From: Desulfobacterales bacterium
GTDB taxonomy: Bacteria > Desulfobacterota > Desulfobacteria > Desulfobacterales > Desulfobacteraceae
Length of the DNA stretch: 36,250 nt
Direction: 5' to 3'
Assembly: GCA_022361535.1 (NCBI GenBank)
Contig: JAKSAU010001108.1
Span: 1-36,250 of the forward strand
The notes under the pieces are model-generated. The model did not search any database and was not told where the DNA came from. It saw only the letters and a program-made list of their open reading frames with translations. The stretch's first letter is position 1; each line of letters begins with the position of its first letter. The translations under genes were made by a program, and so were the position numbers. Below, piece after piece: positions 24,416-32,887 of the stretch.

Positions 24416-24544
24416 TTCCTTTTACATAATAAATAGTGATTGTGAACCGGATTATGTTTTAAAAATTTTCAAATCATGGTTTTCACACATAAAAAAGTGT
24501 ATGGTTCAGTTTTACCAACTTGATATCTGGAATCAGGAAATAAA

Positions 24545-25750
24545 ATGAAAGCACCTTGGACATTTGACGAAATTATAGACAGAAGCAATACCAGCTCCAT
24601 GAAATGGGAACCTGACGTTTTAAAAGCTAAATTTGGAAAAAACAGACAAAACCTTTTGCCTTTCTGGGTGGCGGATATGGATTTTCAATGCCCGGATGTG
24701 ATCTATAAAGCGATGGAAGATCGTCTGAACCACAAGGTTTTTGGGTACACCATTCATGATAAAGGGCAAAACACAGCATTAATTGATTGGTTCAACCGCC
24801 GGCATAACTGGGAAATAAAGGAAAAATGGATTGTCAATACTCCGGGGATTGTTCCCGGGGTTAACTATCTTATCCAATGCTTTACTAAACCGGGTGATAA
24901 AGTCATAATCCAAACACCCGTATACTATCCGTTCGCCTCTGCCATTAAAAATAACGGCAGGCAGGTGTTGGAAAATCCATTGAAACTAAATGGAACTCTA
25001 TATGAGATGGATTTCGATGATTTATCCGAAAAAGTTACTGATCCAAGGGTAAAGTTAGCCATTCTCTGTTCTCCGCATAATCCTGTTGGCAGGGTCTGGA
25101 CTAAAGAGGAATTAACAACCTTTGGCAAGACCTGCTTGGATAACAATGTCCTTGTTTTTGCAGATGAAATCCATTGTGACCTTGTCATGCCAGGGTTTAC
25201 TCATACCAGTTATCAAACACTGTCTGAAGAGTTAGCCCTTGGATCAATAGCAGGAAACGCAGCATCAAAAACGTTTAACCTGGCAGGGTTGTCTCATTCA
25301 AGCCTGATAGTTCCCAATGGCAAACTCAGAGATGAAATAGGCATTTATTTTGAAACTCTTGGCTTGAATCCAAGAGGCAGTTCCAATCTTTTTGGTGCTG
25401 TCGCATCAAGGGCTGCTTATGAAGGGGCAGAACCTTGGCTGGATGATTTGATCGCCTATTTGTATGGCAACTATATTTATCTGAAAAAGAGAATTGAATC
25501 TGAGTTGCCTGGTGTTCATGTCTATGATATGGAAGCAACTTATCTGCCCTGGATTGATTTTAGGCATTTGGGACTTTTACCTGAAGAAATTATTAAGATT
25601 GTGGAAGAAACAGCAGGCGTAGCTCTTGATCATGGTGACTGGTTCGGTGACAATGGAGCAGGATTCGAAAGGATCAATATTGCCTGTCCAAGAAAACTTT
25701 TAGAAAAAGCAGTATCTTTATTGATTAAGGCGTTTAAGCCATATTGTTAA
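24545..25750 (+). CDS. patB: PatB/MalY-type aminotransferase, probable cystathionine beta-lyase (C-S lyase)
   Basis: A 401-aa fold-type I PLP enzyme of usual length. PLP-binding residues are visible: WVADMDF near 41-47 typical of MalY/PatB, the SPHNPVGRVW segment (176-185), D207 in FADEIHCDLV, and the Schiff-base Lys K242 in ASKTFNLAGLSHS. The MalY/PatB subfamily cleaves C-S bonds of cystathionine or cysteine conjugates to give pyruvate, ammonia and a thiol. The divergent GntR-FCD gene may regulate it. A terminator follows. The exact substrate, and so the symbol, is a family-level inference. Confidence 0.88.
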   Translation: MKAPWTFDEIIDRSNTSSMKWEPDVLKAKFGKNRQNLLPFWVADMDFQCPDVIYKAMEDRLNHKVFGYTIHDKGQNTALIDWFNRRHNWEIKEKWIVNTPGIVPGVNYLIQCFTKPGDKVIIQTPVYYPFASAIKNNGRQVLENPLKLNGTLYEMDFDDLSEKVTDPRVKLAILCSPHNPVGRVWTKEELTTFGKTCLDNNVLVFADEIHCDLVMPGFTHTSYQTLSEELALGSIAGNAASKTFNLAGLSHSSLIVPNGKLRDEIGIYFETLGLNPRGSSNLFGAVASRAAYEGAEPWLDDLIAYLYGNYIYLKKRIESELPGVHVYDMEATYLPWIDFRHLGLLPEEIIKIVEETAGVALDHGDWFGDNGAGFERINIACPRKLLEKAVSLLIKAFKPYC

Positions 25751-25806
25751 TCCCTGTATCTGGAAGATCGATTTTACATAGTAAAAAACATTTCATACTA
25801 AAATTT

Positions 25807-25860
25807 AAGACCCGCCCTTGATCTGTTTGGAGAATTATGGGCGGGTCTTGTCAGTTTTTT
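25807..25860 (+). terminator. Terminator between patB-type and livF genes
   Basis: AAGACCCGCCC (25807-25817) and GGGCGGGTCTT (25839-25849) are perfectly complementary over 11 bp; the loop is 21 bases. A T-run (25855-25860) follows for the plus strand. It sits at the end of the convergent liv operon and could act in both directions. Confidence 0.75.
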
Positions 25861-26572
25861 AAGCACCAAGATATGCTTTTTTAACTTCAGGGTTATTGAG
25901 CAGTTCATCAGCAGGGCCTTCAAGCACTAAGGAACCGTTTTCAATAACATATCCTCTCTGGGCAAATTTTAAGGCCAATCTTGCATTTTGTTCCACCAAA
26001 AGGATGGTGGTGCCAAGGCGGTTGATTTCCTTTAAGGCATCAAACATATCCAACATAAGCAAAGGAGCAAGTCCCATGGAAGGCTCATCGAGAAGCATGA
26101 TCTTTCGTCCCGACATATAGGCACGGCCTACGGCAAGCATTTGCTGTTCACCGCCTGAAAGGGTGCCTGCCAGCTGGTCCCGGCGTTCTTCAAGCCTTGG
26201 AAAAAGATCAAAAACCCATTTGAGGTCTTTGGAGATCTGGTCACTGTCCTTTCTTGCAAAGCAGGCAAGGGTCAGGTTCTCTGTGACTGTAAGGTTGCCG
26301 AATATTCTACGGCCTTCAGGCACATGTGATATTCCTAATTTTGAAACCACTTTATCAGTGCTGTATTTAAGAATGTTTTCACCTTCAAATTCAAGGACAG
26401 ATCCTGGCTCAGCTGGCACCATGCGTGATATGGCCCGCAAGGTCGTGCTTTTACCGGCCCCGTTGGCACCGATAATGGTTAGAATTTCACCGGATTCAAC
26501 AGAGAAATTAATACCGTGGAGGGCCTTGATATTGCCATAGGATACTTTTAGATTTTCAATTTTAAGCTGCAT
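25859..26572 (-). CDS. livF: Branched-chain amino acid type ABC transporter ATPase LivF
   Basis: A 237-aa ABC ATPase. Walker A GANGAGKST (about 34-42), the Q-less LivF N-terminus (MQLKIENLKVSYGNIKALHGI), signature LSGGEQQMLAVGRA (about 138-151), Walker B IMLLDEPSMGL and H-loop region LVEQNA. It powers uptake of branched-chain or related amino acids with LivG at the inner face of the membrane. Its ATG shares one base with the livG stop (TGATG), a sign of translational coupling. Last gene of the operon. Confidence 0.95.
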   Translation of the reverse strand: MQLKIENLKVSYGNIKALHGINFSVESGEILTIIGANGAGKSTTLRAISRMVPAEPGSVLEFEGENILKYSTDKVVSKLGISHVPEGRRIFGNLTVTENLTLACFARKDSDQISKDLKWVFDLFPRLEERRDQLAGTLSGGEQQMLAVGRAYMSGRKIMLLDEPSMGLAPLLMLDMFDALKEINRLGTTILLVEQNARLALKFAQRGYVIENGSLVLEGPADELLNNPEVKKAYLGA

Positions 26573-27345
26573 CAGGTCAGATCCTCCTTACCCAGATATG
26601 CTTCAATAACTTCAGGATTGTTCTGGATGTCTTCAGGTGGTCCTTCGGCAATGACTTCGCCAAAAACCAAGGTCTGTATGTATTGGCAAAGTTCCATGAC
26701 AAATTTCATCCGGTGTTCGATCAAGAATATAGCCACTTTAAAATCCTGGTGAACCTGCCTGATGATTTTTATCATTTGGACCAGTTCATCCGGGGTCATG
26801 CCGGCAGTTGGCTCGTCAAGAAAAAGAACTTTTGGATTGGTGGCCATGGCGCGGGCCATTTCTACCCTGCGCTGTGCACCATAGGGCAGGTTGGTTACCA
26901 ATTGGTCGGCATGCTGTTTAATATCAAATAGTTCCAACAGCCGGTAAGCGTTTTCCTCAACTTCTTTTTCCTGGCGCCTGCAGGCAGGGGTGTTGAAAAA
27001 TGATCCGAACAACCCATAGGAGAGTTGGGAATAGTGGGCCATTTTTATGTGATCCAACACATTCATGTGCCGCCATAGGGCCAGGTTCTGAAATGTCCTT
27101 CCTAAGCCTTTGGCGGCTATTTCATTGGTTTCAAGACCGATAATGCTTTGGTTTTCCAATGTAATCTGACCTTCGGTAGGGGTATAAACACCGGTAATAA
27201 GATTAAATATGGTTGTTTTACCAGCACCGTTCGGTCCGATCAGGCCTGTTATCTGTTGCGGGATTATTTCAAGGTTGTAATTATGAACCGCCCGCAGACC
27301 GCCGAAATAATGGGTCATGTTTTTTACACTGAGCAATGATGACAT
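26572..27345 (-). CDS. livG: Branched-chain amino acid type ABC transporter ATPase LivG
   Basis: A 257-aa ABC ATPase: Walker A GPNGAGKTT (about 37-45), the LivG-type insertion region containing GLGRTFQNLALWRHMNVLDHI, the degenerate signature LPYGAQRRVEMARA, Walker B VLFLDEPTAGM and the EHRMKFVM switch region. The LivG signature is normally less canonical than that of LivF, as here. GGAG lies 7 bases before the ATG; it starts 2 bases after livM ends. Confidence 0.95.
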   Translation of the reverse strand: MSSLLSVKNMTHYFGGLRAVHNYNLEIIPQQITGLIGPNGAGKTTIFNLITGVYTPTEGQITLENQSIIGLETNEIAAKGLGRTFQNLALWRHMNVLDHIKMAHYSQLSYGLFGSFFNTPACRRQEKEVEENAYRLLELFDIKQHADQLVTNLPYGAQRRVEMARAMATNPKVLFLDEPTAGMTPDELVQMIKIIRQVHQDFKVAIFLIEHRMKFVMELCQYIQTLVFGEVIAEGPPEDIQNNPEVIEAYLGKEDLT

Positions 27346-27347
27346 AA

Positions 27348-28616
27348 TTACGCTCCTTTTTTATATTTCGCCCGAAGCAGTTTTTCTGCATTGATCTCCT
27401 TAAAGGAAATAAGTCCGTAAGGTCTGAAAATCATAACAAAGATTAGAATCAGCGGGATGATGATCCATTTAAATAATTCCAAAGGCCGCAATGCCTCACC
27501 CAGGACATTAATGGAAACCGCACCTACAATGGAGCCTACAATAGAATTAAGCCCGCCGAAATAAACCATGGCCAGAATCTCAGCCAGTCTGTTTATACTA
27601 AACATGCCCGGATTGATATAGGCCAGAACATGCGCAAACAACCCACCTGCAATACCGGCCCAAAAGGCACCGAACATAAAGGCGGTCATTTTCGTTTTCC
27701 GGGTTTTGATGGTCATGGATTCAGAAGCAGCCTCGTCATCTCTAACCGTGTTCAGGGCTTTACCCATAATGGAGGTTACAAAATTATGGATAATCCAGAT
27801 ACAGAGCATGGTCCAGATAAATATAACATGAAGGGGGGCAAAATCAGGCTGTCCGCCCATCCCCCTTGCACCGCCAATGATATGAAGATTCTCAACAGCC
27901 GATTTTACAATAAACATAAAGGCCAGAGAAATAATCGCAAGATAGTCTCCCCTTGTTCTAAAAGAGGGAATGGCCACGGCAAGGGAGCCAATGGCAGCAG
28001 CAGCACCGCCTGCCACCAGAGCTAACGGAAAAAGCCAGGGGCCGTATTCCGGAGGCAGCAAAGGCGCACCGAAAATTTTATCATTGGTAAAAAGGAGCAA
28101 TGTAATGATGGAGGATACATACGCACCCAGGGCCATAAAACCAGGGTGGGAACATGAAAACTCTCCTTGGTATCCGTTTATAACGTTGATGCTGACAGTA
28201 AGAATGATGGATATCATTGTCAGTTTAATAATAAGGACACGGTAATCGTTGATCCCTGCCCAAAGATGAAGTATTCCGTAAAACAGAGCGAGGTGAATTA
28301 TGACTGAAAGGGCCAAAGGCAGCTTCTCTAAAAGAGCAGCCAGCGGGTTGGTTATCCGGTTGGTCAGCTTAGCCACAAGAAGAACCGGTATAACATAAAC
28401 GATTAAATCATAGCCAATGGCACCGGGAATCATTAATGGTTCCTTGAGCATGATTAAAGCGCCAAAAAGAACCGGTATTTTAGGCAAACCAAGATAATAT
28501 GAAATATAGTCATATCCCCAGTAGTATTCTAAAAGAACCGCCACAAGAATGCCCAGCATCCAGCCCAGCATAGGTACGGTTGAAAACATCAATTTGAATT
28601 TTCTTGCAAGTTCCAT
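27348..28616 (-). CDS. livM: Branched-chain amino acid type ABC transporter permease LivM
   Basis: A 422-aa inner-membrane permease with about eleven hydrophobic helices; the N-terminal 100 residues are extra helices also found in E. coli LivM. The LivM core is clear: NGYQGEFSCSHPGFMALGAYVSS (about 145-167), FRTRGDYLAIISLAF, the cytoplasmic EAA-like loop MGKALNTVRDDEAASESM, and FWAGIAGGLFAHVLAYINP. It pairs with LivH to form the channel. AGGAAG precedes the ATG. Confidence 0.93.
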   Translation of the reverse strand: MELARKFKLMFSTVPMLGWMLGILVAVLLEYYWGYDYISYYLGLPKIPVLFGALIMLKEPLMIPGAIGYDLIVYVIPVLLVAKLTNRITNPLAALLEKLPLALSVIIHLALFYGILHLWAGINDYRVLIIKLTMISIILTVSINVINGYQGEFSCSHPGFMALGAYVSSIITLLLFTNDKIFGAPLLPPEYGPWLFPLALVAGGAAAAIGSLAVAIPSFRTRGDYLAIISLAFMFIVKSAVENLHIIGGARGMGGQPDFAPLHVIFIWTMLCIWIIHNFVTSIMGKALNTVRDDEAASESMTIKTRKTKMTAFMFGAFWAGIAGGLFAHVLAYINPGMFSINRLAEILAMVYFGGLNSIVGSIVGAVSINVLGEALRPLELFKWIIIPLILIFVMIFRPYGLISFKEINAEKLLRAKYKKGA

Positions 28617-28636
28617 TTGATCTTCCTAAGCTTATG

Positions 28637-29572
28637 TTATAGCCGCAGTTTTGTGCTGTGTTCCATACCGAAAAATCCCCTGGGCCTGAAGGTCAAGATG
28701 ATTAGGATGATGGAATAAGCAATTAAGTCCCTTAACGTTGACGGGAAAATGGTGGCAACGAATATTTCGATAAACCCTAAAAGATAACCGGCAAGTGCTG
28801 CTCCTTTTATTGAGCCGCGCCCACCTAATATGGCAGCCACAAATGCCTTCCACCCGATTATTACCCCCATGTAAGGATCAAGTATTGGATATGCCTGACC
28901 GTAAAGGATACCGGCAACCGATGCCAGACCGGCGCCAACAGCGAAGGTTAGAGGAGCAATAATGTTTATGGAAACCCCCATGAGGGGGACAGCAAGAAAA
29001 TCATAGGACATGGCTCGCATGGCCATTCCCCATTTGGTTTTTTGAATGAATCCGTGCAGAGCCAGCATCAGCAGCAGGGAAATGATAATGATCATTACCT
29101 TAACATTGGTAAAGTAAATGCCGCCAACGTTGTAGGTGACAGATTCCATCAATGGCGGGAAACTTAACCGTTTGGCTCCCAGCATGATAAGGATGCCGGT
29201 TTCAAAAATAATACCGATCATCAATCCTGTAATTGCTGCAGATGCTCTAGGCGCCTGGCGCAATGGCCTGTAACCGGCTACTTCTACGAAAACGCCTATC
29301 CAGGATGCAAGGAACATTGTGACCACAACCGTTGACAGAAAAATTAAAGGTCCGGGTACTAATCCGGCAAATATGGCTAAGAAAAGCGTAGCAATACCGA
29401 ATCCGATATAGGTGCCCACCATAAAAATATCTCCGTGGGCAAAGTTAAAAAGCATTAGAACACCGTATACCATGGAATACCCGATAGAAATAACTGCATA
29501 GAAACTACCGCGTTGGGCCGCGTTTATCAGGTTTTGCACAATATACTGGACAAATTCGACTATCGATTCCAT
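28637..29572 (-). CDS. livH: Branched-chain amino acid type ABC transporter permease LivH
   Basis: A 311-aa permease with about eight helices and standard LivH features: ISIGYSMVYGVLMLFNFAHG near residues 26-45, RPLRQAPRASAAITGLMIG (loop after helix 3), the cytoplasmic loop TKWGMAMRAMSYDFLAVPLMG (coupling to the ATPases), and AILGGRGSIKGAALAGYLLG. AGGAGT lies 6 bases before the ATG. It starts 168 bases after livK with a hairpin in between, the usual way in which a binding protein is expressed above the permease. Confidence 0.94.
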   Translation of the reverse strand: MESIVEFVQYIVQNLINAAQRGSFYAVISIGYSMVYGVLMLFNFAHGDIFMVGTYIGFGIATLFLAIFAGLVPGPLIFLSTVVVTMFLASWIGVFVEVAGYRPLRQAPRASAAITGLMIGIIFETGILIMLGAKRLSFPPLMESVTYNVGGIYFTNVKVMIIIISLLLMLALHGFIQKTKWGMAMRAMSYDFLAVPLMGVSINIIAPLTFAVGAGLASVAGILYGQAYPILDPYMGVIIGWKAFVAAILGGRGSIKGAALAGYLLGFIEIFVATIFPSTLRDLIAYSIILIILTFRPRGFFGMEHSTKLRL

Positions 29573-29673
29573 TCACCGACTCCTGTTACAAAAAAGCAGG
29601 AAATATATTGCCCGGTTAAAAGGGCAATACTAATATTCTCCACCTTTATTTGGTCTCTTGGATGCATATGATA

Positions 29674-29709
29674 ATGACTGCTGTGCCCGTAAACGGACAC
29701 AGCAGTCAT
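29674..29709 (-). terminator. Intercistronic hairpin after livK
   Basis: ATGACTGCTGTGCCCG (29674-29689) and CGGACACAGCAGTCAT (29694-29709) pair over 16 positions (one non-Watson-Crick pair) with loop TAAA. Only a weak U-tract follows in the livK direction. It probably attenuates read-through and protects the livK mRNA end. Confidence 0.65.
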
Positions 29710-29739
29710 TTCAGGCTGGTATATTACCCTCGGGTCTGC

Positions 29740-30915
29740 TTAAGGACAGGAGGATTTGTAGAATTCATATTCGCCTTTGTCATTGATCTTTACAATAACC
29801 GCGCATTTGATTGGATCACCTTCTTCTGTAAAGGTCATATTCCCTGTAATACCGGCAAAGTTTTTAATCTGAGCAAGGGCATCTTTAACTGCAGGACGGT
29901 CTTTATTAACACGTCCGGTGATTTTACCAGTATTCTGGATGGCCTGCTGAACCAATTGAAGTGCATCCCAAGTCAGGGCTGCTACGTCATCCGGAATGTA
30001 GCCATAGCTTGTTTCGTACCGGTCAATAAAAGCTTTGGTTGCACCTTTGGCTCCGGCAGCAGCATAGTGAGAAGAGAAAAACAACCCGTAACATGCTTCA
30101 CCACAGAGTTCGACTGTTTCTGCAGACCCCCAGGAATCTGAACCGACAATCGGACCTTTCCAGCCAAGATCTTTTGCCTGGCTTACAATCAGGGGGACCT
30201 CATTGTAATACTGTGGGGTAAATAGAACCTCGGCTCCGGATTTAACTATTTTGGTCAACTGGGAAGAAAAGTCAGTATCTTTTGTGGTAAAACTCTCATA
30301 AGCAACCACAGAACCTGCACCATGTTTTTTCTCCCATGCATCTTTAAATACTTCCGCAAGGCCCTTGGGATAATCAGAGGCTACGTCATAAAGAACAGCT
30401 GCTTTTGTGAACCCGAATTCCTCTGTGATAAAATTGGCCACAACTGGCCCCTGGAAAGGATCAAGGAAACATCCCCTGAAAACAAAAGGTCTGTCCATGG
30501 TGGTATTGGGGTTGGTTGACCAAGGTGAAATCATAACGGTTTTATACTTGTTGGCCACTTCACCTGCAGGTACAGCCTGTTTTGAAGACTGGGGACCGAT
30601 GATGGCTAACACATCGTCCTGGGTGATCATTTTGGTATTGGCCTTTACAGCAGACTCTGCTTTAGATTCGTTGTCCTCGATAACTAGTTCAACTTCATAC
30701 TTTTTTCCACCTACTTCAAGTCCTCCTGCTTTTTCGATGTCCTCAAGCCACAGCATTGCTGCGTATTTGGATCCTTCCCCAACTTTGGGGATATCACCGG
30801 TGAGTGGAGCGTTGATACCGATTTTAATAATTGTTTTCCTGGCACTGAAGGCTGTAGGTGCAATTACAAGAGCCAGTGTCATCGCTGCAACAGTCAATAG
30901 GGCAATCTTCCGCAT
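29740..30915 (-). CDS. livK: Branched-chain amino acid type periplasmic binding protein LivK
   Basis: A 391-aa protein from the ATG at 30915-30913, chosen because AAGGAGG stands just before it; the frame continues 39 codons upstream without a ribosome site or sensible N-terminus. Residues 1-23 are a Sec signal peptide (MRKIALLTVAAM and following, ending TAFSA). The mature protein is a type I periplasmic binding fold: IKIGINAPLTGDIPKVGEGS start, AIIGPQSSKQAVPAGEVANK (ligand-binding Ser/Ala region), and GWKGPIVGSDSWGSAETVEL. It delivers a branched-chain or other hydrophobic or carboxylated substrate to LivHMGF; the exact ligand is unclear. First gene of the operon. Confidence 0.93.
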   Translation of the reverse strand: MRKIALLTVAAMTLALVIAPTAFSARKTIIKIGINAPLTGDIPKVGEGSKYAAMLWLEDIEKAGGLEVGGKKYEVELVIEDNESKAESAVKANTKMITQDDVLAIIGPQSSKQAVPAGEVANKYKTVMISPWSTNPNTTMDRPFVFRGCFLDPFQGPVVANFITEEFGFTKAAVLYDVASDYPKGLAEVFKDAWEKKHGAGSVVAYESFTTKDTDFSSQLTKIVKSGAEVLFTPQYYNEVPLIVSQAKDLGWKGPIVGSDSWGSAETVELCGEACYGLFFSSHYAAAGAKGATKAFIDRYETSYGYIPDDVAALTWDALQLVQQAIQNTGKITGRVNKDRPAVKDALAQIKNFAGITGNMTFTEEGDPIKCAVIVKINDKGEYEFYKSSCP

Positions 30916-31158
30916 ATCTCCTCCTTTGAAAAATGTAAAAATACTGATTTTGACTTTCCGCGATTTGAGTGAGGCAAAATGAGGAAAATCAAATATAACA
31001 AGTTTTGTTTTTAGATATAATAAAAATATCATTTCATTTTATCTAAAGGTACTGGTTTCAGAAGGTACTATACTGCGTTTTTCATAAGTTAAATCTATAT
31101 GTAAAAACCTGAGGGAAGTAAATACAATATTACATTTTTTTTGTACGTTAATGGAAGA

Positions 31159-31185
31159 TTGTTAGCTAACAACTTATAATATAAG
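31159..31185. promoter_or_regulatory. Two adjacent palindromes upstream of livK
   Basis: TTGTTAGCTAACAA (31159-31172) is a perfect 14-bp palindrome and CTTATA-a-TATAAG (31173-31185) follows without a gap. They lie about 245-270 bases before the livK start and could form an operator together with a -10-like element (TATAAT on the plus strand). Confidence 0.4.
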
Positions 31186-31233
31186 AACAAACGCGAAAAA
31201 TAGAGTTGAGATATTTAGGGAGAAAAAAGAAAA

Positions 31234-31255
31234 GCCGGAATTTGGCAATTCCGGC
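31234..31255 (-). terminator. Rho-independent terminator of the sigma-54 activator gene
   Basis: GCCGGAATT (31234-31242) and AATTCCGGC (31247-31255) form a perfect 9-bp stem with a 4-base loop. In the minus direction it is followed by TTTTCTTTTTTC. It lies 58 bases after the stop of the activator gene. Confidence 0.85.
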
Positions 31256-31312
31256 CTAACTATTGTTAATTTCTAACGGTCGTTATTCAGCCAGTCTTTA
31301 TTTAACGGGTCT

Positions 31313-32383
31313 TTACTTTACAGGGGGACTGACGTTGAACTCGCTCATCTTGTACAAGAGGGTCTTATAAGACACCTTAAGAATCTTGGCTGCGCGTGAA
31401 CGATTCCACCCGACTTTTTCAAGGACAAAGGTGATCACTTCTTTTTCAACTTTGTCTGAGGCCAGTTTCTTAATTTTTTTAAGGGAGATATCCTCAAATA
31501 GTTTTTCAGAGCTGGTAGACAAATCTACGAACTCAGAAATAATCTTCATCCGCTCATTGTTTACATCATTAGGGAAGGGCAGATTTGAGTTCTGCAGGCC
31601 GGAAGGTTGAATTTCTGGTTCAACAGAAGTTGATCCTTCCCAGGGTAATTCTTCAAAAATTTTTTCCCATGAATTGAGAACCATCTGCTTTTTGATACAA
31701 TTCTGCAGTTGTCGTACGTTTCCCGGCCAGGGATAGGCGCAAAGACGGGCCATGGTTTGATCGTCAGGTTTAGTCCCTTGGCTGTTTGGGTATTCTGCAC
31801 GGTACATTCTAAAATAGTACTCAATCAACGCCGGAATATCCTCCTGGCGTTCGCGAAGTGGGGGAATGTCTATCTTGATTATGTTTAATCTATAGAAAAG
31901 ATCTTCTCTAAATGATTTATTTTTAATACTTTCTTCCAGATTGTGATTTGTGGCAGCAATAACCCAGACATCGGTTTTGAAATCCTGATCAGATCCAAGC
32001 GGTGAAAATTCTCCGCTTTGAAGGACATGAAGCATTTTAGACTGAAGAGATAGCGGCATATCTCCAATTTCATCAAGAAATAGAACACCTTTGTCTGCCG
32101 TGAGAAATTTTCCGGACCGCTTTTTATGTGCGCCGGTAAACGCACCTTTTTCGTAACCGTATAGTTCTGATTCTAATAGTGTTTCAGGCAAAGCGGCACA
32201 ATTTAGTTTAACAAAATTCTTTTTTGCCCTGGGAGATTCCGCGTAGAGGCTCTGTGCGACCACCTCTTTTCCCACACCGGTTTCTCCTGTGATCAGAACA
32301 TTAAGACAGGTGTTGGCAACATGGTTGATCAATTCCTTGATCTTTAACATGGATTTGCTGACGCCGATCAGGGGTGTACTCAT
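31313..32383 (-). CDS. Sigma-54 activator: AAA+ and Fis HTH without receiver
   Basis: A 356-aa protein. AAA+ domain: Walker A GETGVGKE (33-40), the sigma-54 contact loop GAFTGA (80-85), Walker B GVLFLDE (99-105), and the RLNIIKIDIPPLRERQEDIP region with the arginine finger. The AWPGNVRQLQN-type sensor II segment (here YPWPGNVRQLQN) ends it. The C-terminal Fis-type helix-turn-helix (about 315-352: WNRSRAAKILKVSYKTLLYK) binds upstream sites. There is no N-terminal sensor or receiver; a separate receiver gene lies 22 bases upstream, which together make up a split NtrC-like regulator. It remodels sigma-54 RNA polymerase at -24/-12 promoters. A clear terminator follows. Confidence 0.93.
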   Translation of the reverse strand: MSTPLIGVSKSMLKIKELINHVANTCLNVLITGETGVGKEVVAQSLYAESPRAKKNFVKLNCAALPETLLESELYGYEKGAFTGAHKKRSGKFLTADKGVLFLDEIGDMPLSLQSKMLHVLQSGEFSPLGSDQDFKTDVWVIAATNHNLEESIKNKSFREDLFYRLNIIKIDIPPLRERQEDIPALIEYYFRMYRAEYPNSQGTKPDDQTMARLCAYPWPGNVRQLQNCIKKQMVLNSWEKIFEELPWEGSTSVEPEIQPSGLQNSNLPFPNDVNNERMKIISEFVDLSTSSEKLFEDISLKKIKKLASDKVEKEVITFVLEKVGWNRSRAAKILKVSYKTLLYKMSEFNVSPPVK

Positions 32384-32405
32384 AAGCTTGCTTTACTCTC
32401 TTTGG

Positions 32406-32786
32406 TTAGTCGTTGTCCCGCCCAAGGAGTCCAGAGACTTTTTCTTCAATTTTAAACAAATCAATGGGCTTGAAAAGTACAATATCCGCTTCAGCCTCAG
32501 AAGCCAGAGCTCCGGGCTGGTCACCATATCCGGTCATGGCGATTATTTTAAGTCCGGGAAATTCTTTTTTGACGATTGAAATTAAACCAACCCCGCTGAT
32601 GTTTGGCATGACGAGGTCAGTGATCAAACAGTTGAAAAAATTGGGTTTATCCCTCAATATTTTTAAGGCGGCGAATCCGTCAACAGCAGTTTTGACCTCA
32701 TATCCTAATGAATTGAAAAATTCATAGAATGTAGACAGTATATCTTCGTTATCATCTACGATCAAAATTCGTTTCGGATCTGCCAT
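32406..32786 (-). CDS. Single-domain response regulator (receiver)
   Basis: A 126-aa CheY-like receiver. Acidic pocket D11/D12, phospho-acceptor D57 (in CLITDLVMP), T85 and K106 (LFKP) are all present, so it should be phosphorylated. There is no output domain. It directly precedes the AAA+/Fis gene (22-base gap), and its length ends where an NtrC linker would begin. It probably controls that activator in trans. No histidine kinase is adjacent; the hybrid kinase at 21291-23618 is not linked by position. Confidence 0.9.
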   Translation of the reverse strand: MADPKRILIVDDNEDILSTFYEFFNSLGYEVKTAVDGFAALKILRDKPNFFNCLITDLVMPNISGVGLISIVKKEFPGLKIIAMTGYGDQPGALASEAEADIVLFKPIDLFKIEEKVSGLLGRDND

Positions 32787-32887
32787 ATCAGCCTCTTAAC
32801 AATGATGTGAAAAAAATTACCTAACTGTCCATATATCAATTTCGCCGATACTTGCAAGGAAAAAATTAATTTTTGCGAAAATATAAC

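Larger units (their letters stand above)
30916..31312. other. Leader and promoter region of the liv operon
   Basis: About 400 bases with no gene. It holds two adjacent palindromes (31159-31185, listed separately), a wider inverted pair TTTAGATA (31010-31017) and TATCTAAA (31040-31047), and, at its right end, the terminator of the sigma-54 activator gene. I found no -24/-12 promoter motif for livK. Confidence 0.45.

Noticed and set aside
30407..30982. 191-codon plus-strand frame over livK
   Set aside because: Antisense shadow of livK, low-complexity Ser/Thr/Ile-rich product, no ribosome site.
30916..31032. 39-codon N-terminal extension of livK
   Set aside because: No ribosome site, and the signal peptide with AAGGAGG starts at 30915.
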